NCBI GenBank assembly: GCA_946482335.1
Contig: CAMLRG010000048.1
Span: 1 to 31,073, forward strand
DNA from: an uncultured Duganella sp.
GTDB taxonomy: Bacteria; Pseudomonadota; Gammaproteobacteria; Burkholderiales; Burkholderiaceae
DNA length: 31,073 nucleotides
Direction of reading: 5' to 3'
Under the pieces are notes generated by a model. That model did no database searches, was not told the DNA's origin, and saw only the letters and a program-made list of their open reading frames with translations. Position numbers and translations under genes: made by a program. Shown here piece after piece: positions 1 through 8,243 of this stretch (positions are counted from its first letter, which is position 1; the number at the start of each line of letters is the position of its first letter).

Positions 1-1273
1 GCGGCACGCTGGCGCCGGCACGGTTGTCGCGCCAATAGCCGTCGTCGCGGCGCTTGCTCAGCACATAGTGCAGCTTGAGGAAGTCGATCACGCGCTCCCA
101 GCGGTAGCGGAAGGCTTCGTTGAAGCGCGTGGCCGCCAGCTCCATCGCGGCGCGGTTGGCCGGCATGGTGTCGGCCAGCATGGCCGCCGACAATTCGACC
201 ATGGCCAGCGCCGATGCCTCCAGCGGCTCCAGGAAGCCGGCCGACTGGCCGATCGCCACGCAATTGCGGTGCCAGATGTGCTCGCGGTAGCCGGGCTGGA
301 AACTGAGCTTGCGCGGCGGCGGCATCTCCTGCCCGCCGCCGGTCTGGCGCACGTAAGCCTGCAAGGCTTGTTCGGCCTGGGCATCGCTGCCGTGGGCGCT
401 CGAATACACATAGCCGATGCCGCGCCGCGTCGGCAGGCCGATATCCCAGATCCAGCCGTGGGCCTGGGCGGTCGAGATGGTGGGCGAGGCGATCGGGCTG
501 TCGTCGGCGGGATACGGCAGCTGTACCGCCATCGCGCTGTCGTTGAACAGGATGTGCTGCTGCGACAGCAGCGGCACGCCATAATGCTTGCCCAGCAACA
601 GCGCTTGCGAGCCGGTGCAGTCGACGAACAGGTCGGCGGCGATGGCGCCATGCTGGCGCGTCTGCAGGGCGGCGATGTCGCCGTTGGCGTGCGGGATGAC
701 GGCCGTGACATGGTCGACCACGTGCTGCACGTTCAAGCGGTCGGTGCAATGGCGGCGCAGGAAGGTGCCGAACTTGCCCGCATCCAGGTGGTAGCCGTAG
801 TTGGACACGGCCGCGAATTCCGGCGTGGCCATTTGCTTGGGAGCGCGGCCGTGCAGGCACAGTTGCGGCTGGAAGCTGACCAGGTCGGCAAATGCCGCCT
901 CGGGCCGCACATTGCGCCAGCGTGCCGCCAGGTTGGTGTCGCCGTAGCCTTGCGGTACGACGAAGGGATGGAAATAGACATCTTGGTCGCCGCCGTCCAC
1001 CCAGCGGTTGAAGCGCGAGCCTTGCTTGAACGAGGCGTCGCACTCGCGCACGAAGTCGGACTCGGACACGCCGATGCGCGCCAAGGTATCGCGCATGCTG
1101 GGCCAGGTGCCCTCGCCCACGCCGATCGGCGCCACGTCGGGCGATTCGAGCACGGTGACGCGCCACTGGGCGCCCGGCGTCGCCGCGTGTTCGGCCGCGA
1201 TCACGCCAGCGGTCAACCAGCCGGCCGAACCGCCGCCCACGATCACGATGTGTTGCATTGCTTGCTCGTCCAT
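1..1273 (-). CDS. Flavin-dependent tryptophan-halogenase-like protein (C-terminus cut by window edge)
   Basis: This encodes the first 424 residues of a PrnA-type FADH2-dependent halogenase; the family is usually about 500-540 residues, so the end lies outside the window. The enzymes use reduced flavin, O2 and halide to halogenate an aromatic substrate. An N-terminal GGGSAGW nucleotide-binding loop is at residues 13-19. The catalytic lysine equivalent to PrnA Lys79 is K83 in SFKQGSRF, and the conserved glutamates are E349 and E352 in FLEPLEAS. The signature WxWxIP reads W274-I-W-D-I-G279, with Gly replacing Pro. I chose the ATG at 1273 because AAAGAG precedes it; an in-frame ATG at 1258 starts directly at MQHIVIVGGG. 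It lies downstream of the TBDR on the same strand, with an intrinsic terminator in the gap. Such halogenase-like genes often accompany Xanthomonas/Caulobacter-type TBDRs, and free tryptophan need not be the substrate. The family is clear; the substrate is unknown. Confidence 0.9.
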   Translation of the reverse strand, partial: MDEQAMQHIVIVGGGSAGWLTAGVIAAEHAATPGAQWRVTVLESPDVAPIGVGEGTWPSMRDTLARIGVSESDFVRECDASFKQGSRFNRWVDGGDQDVYFHPFVVPQGYGDTNLAARWRNVRPEAAFADLVSFQPQLCLHGRAPKQMATPEFAAVSNYGYHLDAGKFGTFLRRHCTDRLNVQHVVDHVTAVIPHANGDIAALQTRQHGAIAADLFVDCTGSQALLLGKHYGVPLLSQQHILFNDSAMAVQLPYPADDSPIASPTISTAQAHGWIWDIGLPTRRGIGYVYSSAHGSDAQAEQALQAYVRQTGGGQEMPPPRKLSFQPGYREHIWHRNCVAIGQSAGFLEPLEASALAMVELSAAMLADTMPANRAAMELAATRFNEAFRYRWERVIDFLKLHYVLSKRRDDGYWRDNRAGASVP

Positions 1274-1283
1274 TCGCTCTTTC

Positions 1284-1317
1284 AAAAAAACAGGCCGCCG
1301 GGACGGCGCGGCCTGTT
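1284..1317 (-). terminator. Intrinsic terminator between TBDR and halogenase
   Basis: On the minus strand a 10-bp stem (AACAGGCCGC pairing with GCGGCCTGTT, arms 1308-1317 and 1289-1298) with a 9-nt GC-rich loop runs into a seven-T tract at 1290-1284. It lies about 50 bp after the TBDR stop. The T tract ends about 10 bases before the halogenase start, next to its ribosome-binding site, so it should reduce halogenase transcription relative to the receptor. Confidence 0.85.
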
Positions 1318-1366
1318 GAAGCGGCGGGGCACAACCATCTGCCCTGACTTACCGCGGAGAGAGAGG

Positions 1367-4300
1367 TCAGAACTTGTAGCGTGCCGCCAGCATGTAGCGC
1401 GGGCCCGACTGCGCCAGGCTGAGCACCATCGACTTGGTGCGGCCATGGACCCGCTGCATCTCATCGGTGAGATTAATCGCTTCCAGCTGGAAGCTCAAGT
1501 TCTTGCTGTAGGCGTAACCGATACTCACGTCCAGCTGACCGTAAGGTTCGGTGTATTGCGGGTTCGGCCCGGCCAGGTCGGTGGTCGAGGACAGGAACTT
1601 GTCGCGCCAGTTGTAGGCGGCACGGATGCTCCATTTGTTGTCTTCGTAGATACCGACCAGGTTGGCCGAGTCGCCCAGGCCCACCAGCGCGAACTGGTCG
1701 CCCACGCTCGCATTGTTGAACGTCAGGCCCGACTTCACGTAGGTGTAGTTGGCCTGGATGCCGAAGCCGCTGTCGCCGAACATGTGCTGCCAGTTGATTT
1801 CCGCCCCATGCAGCTTGTCGCCCTTGGAGTTGACGTAGCTGGTGGTCTGGAAATTGATGATCGGGTCGAACGGCTGGCCGGTGATGGTGCCGGTGATCTC
1901 CCCCTTCTCGTTGTCCGGACCGCGCACCACGCCCGGCTGGCCGTTGAAGTTCTTGAAAATGTAGTTGCGGATGCAAGCCGTGTCGGTGACGATACAGCCG
2001 GCAGCCAGCGCCGCATTCCAGTACTTGCCGCCGACCGGGGTGTGCAAGCCCGCCTCGGGGATGTTGGTGACCGACTGGCCGGCGTAGTTGCTCAGCTTCT
2101 TGTTGAACAGGCCGAGCGAAACCACGCTGCGCTGGTTGTAATACCATTCGGCCGACAGGTCCAGGTTCCTGGACTTGACCGGCTTCAGTGCCGCATTGCC
2201 GGTCGATGCCGTGTCGCCATTGACCGAAGCGGTGGCGCCGACGGTGCGGCCGCCCTGGATCTGGTCATAGCGCGGCCGGCCGATGGTTTCTCCGTAGCTG
2301 GCGCGTACCTTGAAGTCCTGGCGCAGGTCGGCATCCCAGTCCACGCTAGGCAGCACGTGGGTGTAGGAGCCGGTCTGGGACGTGAAGGCGCGGTTGCCGA
2401 AGGTGATCGGGAATTCGTTCTGCGACACCCAGCGCACTTCGGTCGGGGTGGCCGACAGCGCGGTGGACAGCACGTCGGTCTTCTCGAAGCGCAGGCCGAT
2501 ACCGGTGTGCATCGGCACCGCCAGGTCCCAGTCCGTGACCAGCTGCACATAGGCCGATTTGGATTTCTCCCGGGTGCGGCGGTCGTAATCCGGGTTGGCC
2601 AGGCTCGGCATGTACAGATGCGGCTTGCCGGTGGCGTCCGACGCTACCTGGCGCATGGCGGCAAAGTCGAAGGTGTGGATCTGGTTGAACAGGGCGGGAT
2701 CGTCCACGCCGTCGAAATCGCGGAAGTAGTTGCGCAGGTCGTCAGCCTTGAACAGCGACTGCGGGTAGTCCGACGCTTTCGATGCGCCGCCCCAGGTGTC
2801 GCTTTGCACTTGCTGGAACACCGAGCGGTTCTTCACTTCCGTCGCGGCCAGGCCGAAGTTCAGGTTGGACGATTCCATCACCTTCATGCTGCCGCTGAAC
2901 TGTGCCTGGTCGATCTCCATCTTCTGGATGCCATCCTGGAACCAGGAACCCGACACCTGCATCGGCGCCTTGATGAAGTCCGCGCCCTGGATGCTCATGA
3001 CCGGCATGTCGTGCGTGAAGTCGACGCGCGTATTGCCGCGGCTGAAGCTGACCGTGGCCAGGTTGTTGACCGTGCCGAACGGGCTGTCGGACTTGGTCTC
3101 GGCAGTCGAATGGTGGACGTCGAACACCAGCTTGAGGCCGGGGGTCGGCTTCCACGCGGCATTGAAGCCGAGCGAGTTGTTTTCCGCCACGGTGGCGTAG
3201 TCGCCGCCGTTCATCGCGATATCCTGCGCCACCACGTTTTCCTGGTAGAACAGCGGCGCCGCGACCGGCCCCTTGGTCCAGGAGCTGACCGACGGGCCCA
3301 TATTGAACCAGGCGCTCAATTCATGCGACTTGGAGTGGATGCGGTTCTGGGAATAGGTGTAGTCCAGCGTGGTCACCAGTTCCTTGACCGGCTTGAATTG
3401 CAGTGTCAACTGGCCGTTGGTGCGTTTGCGCTCCGAGCCGCGCATGTAGTACGACACGTTTTGCGGCACGGAGTAGATGTCGCTGCCCGATGGACGGTTG
3501 GTGATGTTTTCCGACCCTGGGGTGCCCGGCTGCGGGATGGTGCCCCAGTTGTTTTCGTCGGCCCGGAACGGGCCGCGCCAGCCGTTGGGGATGCTGGCGG
3601 TGCGGATACCCAGGTGGCGTTCCTGGTAGCTGCCGCTGATGGCGATGCCGAACATGCCGTCGGCGAAGGTATTGCTGTAAATGCCCGAGATTTCCGGGGT
3701 CAGCGATTTGCCCAGCTTGTCGATTTCCGGCAAGTGGTCGTTGGAGCCGTCGTACACGGCCTTGACGCCGACGCTCGAATGCAAGCCCGGATTGTCGAAC
3801 GGGCGCGCGGTCATGATGTTGACGGTGGCACCGATGCCGCCCGGCGGCGTGTCGGCGCGGCTGGTCTTGTAGACCTGGATTTGCGAAATTGCATCCGACG
3901 CCAGGTTGGCGAAGTCGAAGGCACGACCGTTGAGGTCGCCGGTGCCCGAGCCCGAGGTTGGCATCTGGCGGCCGTTCAACAGGATCATGTTGAGGTCCGG
4001 GCCTACGCCGCGCACGGTGACCTTGGCGCCCTCGCCGTTGGTACGGTCGATCGAGACGCCGGAAATGCGCTGGATCGATTCGGCCAGGTTGGTGTCGGGG
4101 AATTTACCGATGTCGTCGGCCACGATGCCGTCGACGATACCGTCCGAATTGCGCTTCAGGTTCAGGGTGGATTGCATACTGGCACGAATGCCGGTCACGA
4201 TCACCCGCGGCGCTTCGACCGCGTCGGTGGCCACCGCTTGCGCGGCGGCCACTGCAGTCTCTTGCGCATAGGCCGGCAGGAAGCTGGCGCAGGCACTGGC

Positions 4301-4369
4301 CACGGCCAGGCTGACCAGCCGCTGGCGGCCAGGGCGGGTTCTTGAAAACGTTTTCAAATGTTGGCGCAC
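1367..4369 (-). CDS. TonB-dependent receptor, Xanthomonas/Caulobacter type
   Basis: A 1000-residue outer-membrane TonB-dependent receptor. A signal peptide ends near residue 35 (LPAYA|QETA). A TonB-box-like VIVTGIRAS is followed by a plug domain (DDIGKFPDTNLAESIQRISGVSI, then the VRGVGPDLNMILLNGRQMP segment) and a 22-strand-type barrel ending in ...AARYKF with the usual C-terminal Phe. Length and plug wording fit the TonB-Xanth-Caul subfamily, which imports oligosaccharides. I chose the GTG at 4369 because AAGGAG sits 7 bases upstream; a TTG ten codons further upstream has no such support. A 16-bp LacI-type palindrome overlaps codons 5-10. The divergent neighbour is a ROK repressor, and a terminator then a halogenase follow. 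With the nearby GH43, arabinan or arabinose-containing oligosaccharides are a reasonable but unproven cargo. Confidence 0.93.
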   Translation of the reverse strand: MRQHLKTFSRTRPGRQRLVSLAVASACASFLPAYAQETAVAAAQAVATDAVEAPRVIVTGIRASMQSTLNLKRNSDGIVDGIVADDIGKFPDTNLAESIQRISGVSIDRTNGEGAKVTVRGVGPDLNMILLNGRQMPTSGSGTGDLNGRAFDFANLASDAISQIQVYKTSRADTPPGGIGATVNIMTARPFDNPGLHSSVGVKAVYDGSNDHLPEIDKLGKSLTPEISGIYSNTFADGMFGIAISGSYQERHLGIRTASIPNGWRGPFRADENNWGTIPQPGTPGSENITNRPSGSDIYSVPQNVSYYMRGSERKRTNGQLTLQFKPVKELVTTLDYTYSQNRIHSKSHELSAWFNMGPSVSSWTKGPVAAPLFYQENVVAQDIAMNGGDYATVAENNSLGFNAAWKPTPGLKLVFDVHHSTAETKSDSPFGTVNNLATVSFSRGNTRVDFTHDMPVMSIQGADFIKAPMQVSGSWFQDGIQKMEIDQAQFSGSMKVMESSNLNFGLAATEVKNRSVFQQVQSDTWGGASKASDYPQSLFKADDLRNYFRDFDGVDDPALFNQIHTFDFAAMRQVASDATGKPHLYMPSLANPDYDRRTREKSKSAYVQLVTDWDLAVPMHTGIGLRFEKTDVLSTALSATPTEVRWVSQNEFPITFGNRAFTSQTGSYTHVLPSVDWDADLRQDFKVRASYGETIGRPRYDQIQGGRTVGATASVNGDTASTGNAALKPVKSRNLDLSAEWYYNQRSVVSLGLFNKKLSNYAGQSVTNIPEAGLHTPVGGKYWNAALAAGCIVTDTACIRNYIFKNFNGQPGVVRGPDNEKGEITGTITGQPFDPIINFQTTSYVNSKGDKLHGAEINWQHMFGDSGFGIQANYTYVKSGLTFNNASVGDQFALVGLGDSANLVGIYEDNKWSIRAAYNWRDKFLSSTTDLAGPNPQYTEPYGQLDVSIGYAYSKNLSFQLEAINLTDEMQRVHGRTKSMVLSLAQSGPRYMLAARYKF
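4342..4357. promoter_or_regulatory. LacI-family-type operator inside the TBDR 5' coding end
   Basis: TTGAAAACGTTTTCAA is a perfect 16-bp palindrome with the CG centre typical of LacI/GalR-family operators. It lies just inside the TBDR reading frame, about 12-27 bases after the GTG start. Repression by roadblock, or by occlusion if transcription starts nearby, is plausible. The adjacent regulator is ROK type, so the protein that would bind here is not obvious. Confidence 0.55.
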
Positions 4370-4679
4370 TACTAGTCTCCTTATCCTCACTGAGGTCAAA
4401 CACTGCTGTTATTAACTGCTGGAGTAATGCCGGAACTGGCGTAACAAAGCCGATTGACGCGTACCCGCGCGGCGCCGTCAGGCATCGTCGCGGAGGCCTC
4501 CTGAATTAGTTCATTCGAATGACAAATTCATAAGGCCCAGTCAGAATACGGAAAAACACTAAATTCGTCAATCGATCGAACAAATTAACGTAACGCGGTG
4601 TTGTAGTGTTGCGGGAATGCACCAGCCGCAGGGGGCTTCGTGTATGATCGCCGCACATTCCGAAGCGGAGTCAAGACCG
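4370..4679. promoter_or_regulatory. Divergent control region between TBDR and ROK repressor
   Basis: This roughly 310-bp gap separates the leftward TBDR from the rightward ROK gene and must hold both promoters. It contains a perfect 12-bp palindrome TCATTCGAATGA at 4511-4522, in a locally AT-rich stretch (about 4500-4590). That palindrome is a candidate ROK operator. No -35/-10 pair stands out enough to name. The right part may be coding if the ROK gene starts at 4644 or 4617 instead of 4680. Confidence 0.5.
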
Positions 4680-5918
4680 ATGATCGTTGCTGGCGACCAG
4701 CAGTTGCTCAAGCAAATCAACCGCATGGCCCTGGTGCGCCAATTGTGCCGCCAGCCGGGGCTGTCGCGTGCCGCGCTGGCGGAAGCGGTCGGCTTGACCA
4801 AGTCGACGGTCAGCATGCTGGTGCGCGAACTGCTGGACGAGGGCTGGCTGACGGAAAGCGAATTGCGCGCGACGGGGGCGCTGGGACGGCGCGCCACCCC
4901 GCTCCAGCTGGACGGCAGCCGCCTGGCCCTGCTGGGCGCCGACCTGGGCATCGGCACCGCGCGCCTGGTGGCCAGCAACCTGCTGGGCGAAGTGCTGGCG
5001 GAACGCGAACTTCCTCATGCCAACCCGGCCGATCCCGCCGCCTGCATCGCCGCCGTGGCGGCGGCCCTGGTGGAGCTGGCCGGCGGCGGCGAACTCGCGG
5101 GGCGCGCCGTGCTGGGCATCGGGGTCGGCGTGCAAGGCGTGGTCGACGACGCCACCGGCATCCTGCAATACGCGCCCCACCTCGGCTGGCGCAATATCGA
5201 CGTGGCGACCATCCTGCGCGCCCAGCTGGCCGGCACGCCGCTGACCGACCAGCCCGTGCTGGTCCAGAACGAAGCGAACGTGGCGGCGCTGGCGGAACTG
5301 GAATTTTCGGACCAGGTCGATGCCGACCCACTGATCTACCTGAGCATAGGCTATGGCGTCGGCGCCGGCATCATCGTCAATGGCCGCCTGATGACCGGCC
5401 TGTACGGCTTTGCCGGCGAGGTCGGCCACACCATCCTGCAGCAGGGTGGCCCGCCCTGCTCCTGCGGGCGGCGCGGCTGCGCCGATGCCCTGATCGGCCT
5501 GCAAGCGCTGATGGACGAGGTGTACGGCAAGCCGGCCGCCATCGGCCAGGCGCAGCTGGAACGCCTGTTCGCGCAGGCGGACGCGGGCGAGCCGGCGGCC
5601 GGCAGGGCGGTCGAAGCGGCCGGCCGCAACCTGGGCGTACTGTTGAATAACCTGTGGGTGGCCTTCGACCCCATGTGCATCGTGATCGGTGGCGCGGCCT
5701 TGCGCCTCGGCGAGCGTTTCCTGCAGCCAGGCCGGCGCGTCCTGCAAGACTATGCCAGCGCCACCCTGCTGCCGGCGCCGCTCATCCGCACCCCGCGCTT
5801 CGGCCAGAACGCCATTGCCATCGGCGGCTGCGCGATGGTGCGCCATTACCTGATGCGGCCCTTCGTCGACCACGACAGCATACGCCGCGGCACGCCCGAC
5901 TACTGGACCTGGAGCTGA
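4680..5918 (+). CDS. ROK-family transcriptional repressor (XylR/NagC-like)
   Basis: A 412-residue DNA-binding regulator with a winged helix-turn-helix at about residues 15-60 (LSRAALAEAVGLTKSTVSMLVREL) followed by a ROK sugar-kinase-like domain. The domain keeps the nucleotide-loop remnant GADLGIG, the GVGAGIIVNGRLMTGLYGFAGEVGH signature and the zinc motif CSCGRRGC. The kinase motif NDAN reads NEAN, so the catalytic Asp is replaced and sugar phosphorylation is unlikely. In this family a sugar ligand normally relieves repression. I chose ATG 4680 because GGAG lies 9 bases upstream and it leaves a normal-length leader before the HTH; ATG 4644 (AGGGGG upstream) and ATG 4617 are in-frame alternatives. 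Divergence from the TBDR suggests it controls that receptor and perhaps the GH43 downstream. Confidence 0.92.
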   Translation: MIVAGDQQLLKQINRMALVRQLCRQPGLSRAALAEAVGLTKSTVSMLVRELLDEGWLTESELRATGALGRRATPLQLDGSRLALLGADLGIGTARLVASNLLGEVLAERELPHANPADPAACIAAVAAALVELAGGGELAGRAVLGIGVGVQGVVDDATGILQYAPHLGWRNIDVATILRAQLAGTPLTDQPVLVQNEANVAALAELEFSDQVDADPLIYLSIGYGVGAGIIVNGRLMTGLYGFAGEVGHTILQQGGPPCSCGRRGCADALIGLQALMDEVYGKPAAIGQAQLERLFAQADAGEPAAGRAVEAAGRNLGVLLNNLWVAFDPMCIVIGGAALRLGERFLQPGRRVLQDYASATLLPAPLIRTPRFGQNAIAIGGCAMVRHYLMRPFVDHDSIRRGTPDYWTWS

Positions 5919-5994
5919 CTCCGGGCGCGACAAGCGCGCGCCGCCGCCGCTCAACCTCCAGCTAAGATTGCGGCCTGAGCACTAGGAGGTTCCC

Positions 5995-6726
5995 ATGGTC
6001 CGAATGGCAATTTCCGCTGTCCTGGCCACGCTGCTGGCCGCTTCCCCCGCCCGCGCCGGCACCGTCGGCGCCACCCTGACGCTGGACCAGCTGACATTCC
6101 AGCCCAGCGGCGACTACACGCTTCGCTACAGCAGTTCGGCGCTGCGCTCCCGCGTGATCAATGTCGACAACGACCTCGACATCACTGACGGCCATGGCAG
6201 CGACGCTTTCGGCGCCGCGCTGGCCACCTCGCTCAGCCACAACGGCGCGCACGGGCAAGGCTGGTGGGATCCGCTGCGCGGCAACGCCAGCCTGTCGATC
6301 GCCATGAGTGATGCCGATGGGCCGTGGCGCTACGGTGAGACCGCCCTCTCGTCCAACACCGTGTTCGAGCTGGCGCCCGGCGCCAGCCTGAGTTTCAGCG
6401 CCCATGTGCGGCTGCAATTCCAGGACAGCACCACAGGGGATGCCCTCAGCACCATGATGGGCCACATCTGCCTGGGCCCGGTGCCCGGCGCCTGCTCCCT
6501 CGGTTACTTCCGCAGCAGCATGCTAAGCACCGAACCGGGCGGCTTTGCCGAAACGGTTTCGGCGACCTGGTCCAACCATACCGGCAGCCCGCAACAAGTG
6601 ATCTGGTCCACCGACCTGCTGGTCAACGCCATGCCCCCCGCGGTGCCCGAACCGGCCGCCTGGAGCATGCTCGGTGCCGGCTTGGCCCTGTGCGTGACAT
6701 GCCGGAAGCGATATCGGCGCGCATGA
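5995..6726 (+). CDS. PEP-CTERM sorting-domain surface protein (first of a similar pair)
   Basis: A 243-residue exported protein. It has a short signal peptide ending near SPARA|GT, a beta-rich body of unknown function and a C-terminal PEP-CTERM signal: VPEPAAWSM, a hydrophobic helix (LGAGLALCVTC) and a basic tail (RKRYRRA). Such proteins are processed by an exosortase in EPS-producing bacteria and released or anchored at the surface. AGGAGG lies 5 bases before the ATG. It sits 76 bp after the ROK gene and just before the GH43. Its C-terminal half has the same order of elements as the protein at 8244 (a PGASLSFSA / PNTVASFSA strand, an N-x-T near the end, then VPEPA-W), so the two look like diverged paralogues. 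No enzymatic motif was recognised. Confidence 0.85.
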   Translation: MVRMAISAVLATLLAASPARAGTVGATLTLDQLTFQPSGDYTLRYSSSALRSRVINVDNDLDITDGHGSDAFGAALATSLSHNGAHGQGWWDPLRGNASLSIAMSDADGPWRYGETALSSNTVFELAPGASLSFSAHVRLQFQDSTTGDALSTMMGHICLGPVPGACSLGYFRSSMLSTEPGGFAETVSATWSNHTGSPQQVIWSTDLLVNAMPPAVPEPAAWSMLGAGLALCVTCRKRYRRA

Positions 6727-6809
6727 AAATGTCATTGGTGCTCAATAGCAACGACTCCTAAGCTGGTGTAGGGCTAGTGCGCCCTCAACAGACAATAAAA
6801 GGAGACCCA

Positions 6810-8174
6810 ATGAAGAAACTGCTGGCAGTATTCTGCCTGTGCTGGCATGCCCTGGCGGCGCAGGCGATCAATCTGGCCGGACTGCAGAACGCCCACGACC
6901 CCGGCACCATCACCAAGGATGGCGATACCTACTTCAACTTCACCACCGGGACGGGCATCTGGTATTCCACCTCGAAAGACTTGATCACATGGCAAGGCGG
7001 TCCGGGACCGGTGTTCACCACCTACCCGAGCTGGATCGCCAACAAGATCCCCAACTTCAGCGGCTCGTTCTGGGCCCCCGACGTGATCCACATGAACGGG
7101 TATTACTACATCTACTACTCGGTGTCGACCTTCGGCACTTCCAGCTCGGCGATCGGCGTGGCCCGTTCGGCCTCGCTGAAGAACCCGGCCTGGACCGACC
7201 TGGGCATCGTGGTCGAATCGTTCGGCGGCAGCAGCGAAATCAATGCCATCGACCCAGCCCTGTACCGCGACCATGACGGCAAGGTGTACATGAGCTACGG
7301 TTCCTTCTTCGGCGGCATCGGCGTGGCGGAAATCAACCAATCGACCGGCAAACTGGCCGGCAATGTCACGAAGATCTGGGGCGGCAACGGGCAGGATATC
7401 GAAGCGCCCTACATCACGCGCGACGGCGGCTATTACTACCTGTTCGTCAACCGCGGCGCCTGCTGCAAAGGTTCGGACAGCACCTATTACGTCGAAGTGC
7501 AGCGCGCCACCAGCATCACCGGCCCCTATTCCGGCACCCGCACCGTGCTGCCGAACGTCGACGGCAAATACAAAGGCCCGGGCCACATCGGCGTGCTGAA
7601 ACAGGATGGCTGCAACTTCACCTCGGTCCACTACTACGACTTGAACGACGGCGGCAATGCCAAGCTCGACATCCTGCGCATGAGCTACAGCGGCGGCTGG
7701 CCGACCCTGACGCGCAACTTCAGCAACTTTGCCGGCTGCGGCGGCATGAGCGACGGCCCTTATGTGATCAAGTCGCGCCTGAGCGGCAAGGCACTGACGG
7801 TGGCCAACGCCTCGACCAGCAACGGCGCCATGGTGCAGCAGCAAACCTACAACGGCGGCAAGCACCAGCAATGGTATGTGGTGGGCCACGGCGACGGGCA
7901 GTACAGCATCATCAATGCCGGCAGCCTGCTCAGCCTGGACAACTGGGAAAACTCCACCACGGCCGGCACCAATATCGCGCAATGGTCGTACTGGGCCGGC
8001 AATGGCCAGCACTGGAGTTTCGCCAGCCCGGCGTCCGGCTGGTATACGGTGAAGAACCTGCTGAGCGGCTACGTGATGGACGTGCAAAACAAGAGCCTTG
8101 CGGAAGGCGCGCAAATCATCCAGTGGCCGGTGAACAACGGCAGCAACCAGCAATGGAGCTTCACGCGTCCCTGA
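6810..8174 (+). CDS. Secreted GH43 arabinan endo-1,5-alpha-L-arabinosidase with ricin-type lectin domain
   Basis: A 454-residue exported glycosidase. A signal peptide is at residues 1-19 (ALAAQA|INLAG) and the GH43 five-bladed propeller at about 25-310. The catalytic triad of the family is visible: base D30 (AHDPGTI), D148 (AIDPALY) and acid E198 (DIEAPY); H259 in GPGHIGV matches the metal-binding His of arabinanases. Residues 315-454 form a ricin-B/CBM13-like trefoil with repeated QQW or GQHW motifs (KHQQWYV, GQHWSFA, NQQWSFT), expected to bind polysaccharide. GGAG lies 6 bases before ATG 6810; an upstream in-frame ATG at 6777 would bury the signal peptide. It probably cleaves alpha-1,5-arabinan outside the cytoplasm and supplies oligosaccharides to the local TBDR. 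Another GH43 specificity (arabinoxylan, galactan) cannot be excluded. Confidence 0.9.
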   Translation: MKKLLAVFCLCWHALAAQAINLAGLQNAHDPGTITKDGDTYFNFTTGTGIWYSTSKDLITWQGGPGPVFTTYPSWIANKIPNFSGSFWAPDVIHMNGYYYIYYSVSTFGTSSSAIGVARSASLKNPAWTDLGIVVESFGGSSEINAIDPALYRDHDGKVYMSYGSFFGGIGVAEINQSTGKLAGNVTKIWGGNGQDIEAPYITRDGGYYYLFVNRGACCKGSDSTYYVEVQRATSITGPYSGTRTVLPNVDGKYKGPGHIGVLKQDGCNFTSVHYYDLNDGGNAKLDILRMSYSGGWPTLTRNFSNFAGCGGMSDGPYVIKSRLSGKALTVANASTSNGAMVQQQTYNGGKHQQWYVVGHGDGQYSIINAGSLLSLDNWENSTTAGTNIAQWSYWAGNGQHWSFASPASGWYTVKNLLSGYVMDVQNKSLAEGAQIIQWPVNNGSNQQWSFTRP

Positions 8175-8243
8175 CTGGCGGCGCCACGGTGGCGCGCTGA
8201 CGGTCCGTCTTGCGCTACGCTTGGCCGGTCAGGGAGGACGATC

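Noticed and set aside
68..4345. Very long open frame on the plus strand opposite the halogenase and TBDR
   Set aside because: It is antisense to two clear genes, rich in His/Arg/Gly/Val, with no domain. It is a typical GC-rich mirror frame. The same holds for the long plus-strand frames within 9137-20895.
4370..4399. TTG start ten codons upstream for the first TBDR
   Set aside because: The GTG at 4369 has AAGGAG at ideal spacing and gives a normal signal peptide.
8176..8200. GCGCCA/TGGCGC hairpin after the GH43 gene as a terminator
   Set aside because: The stem is short and no T tract follows.
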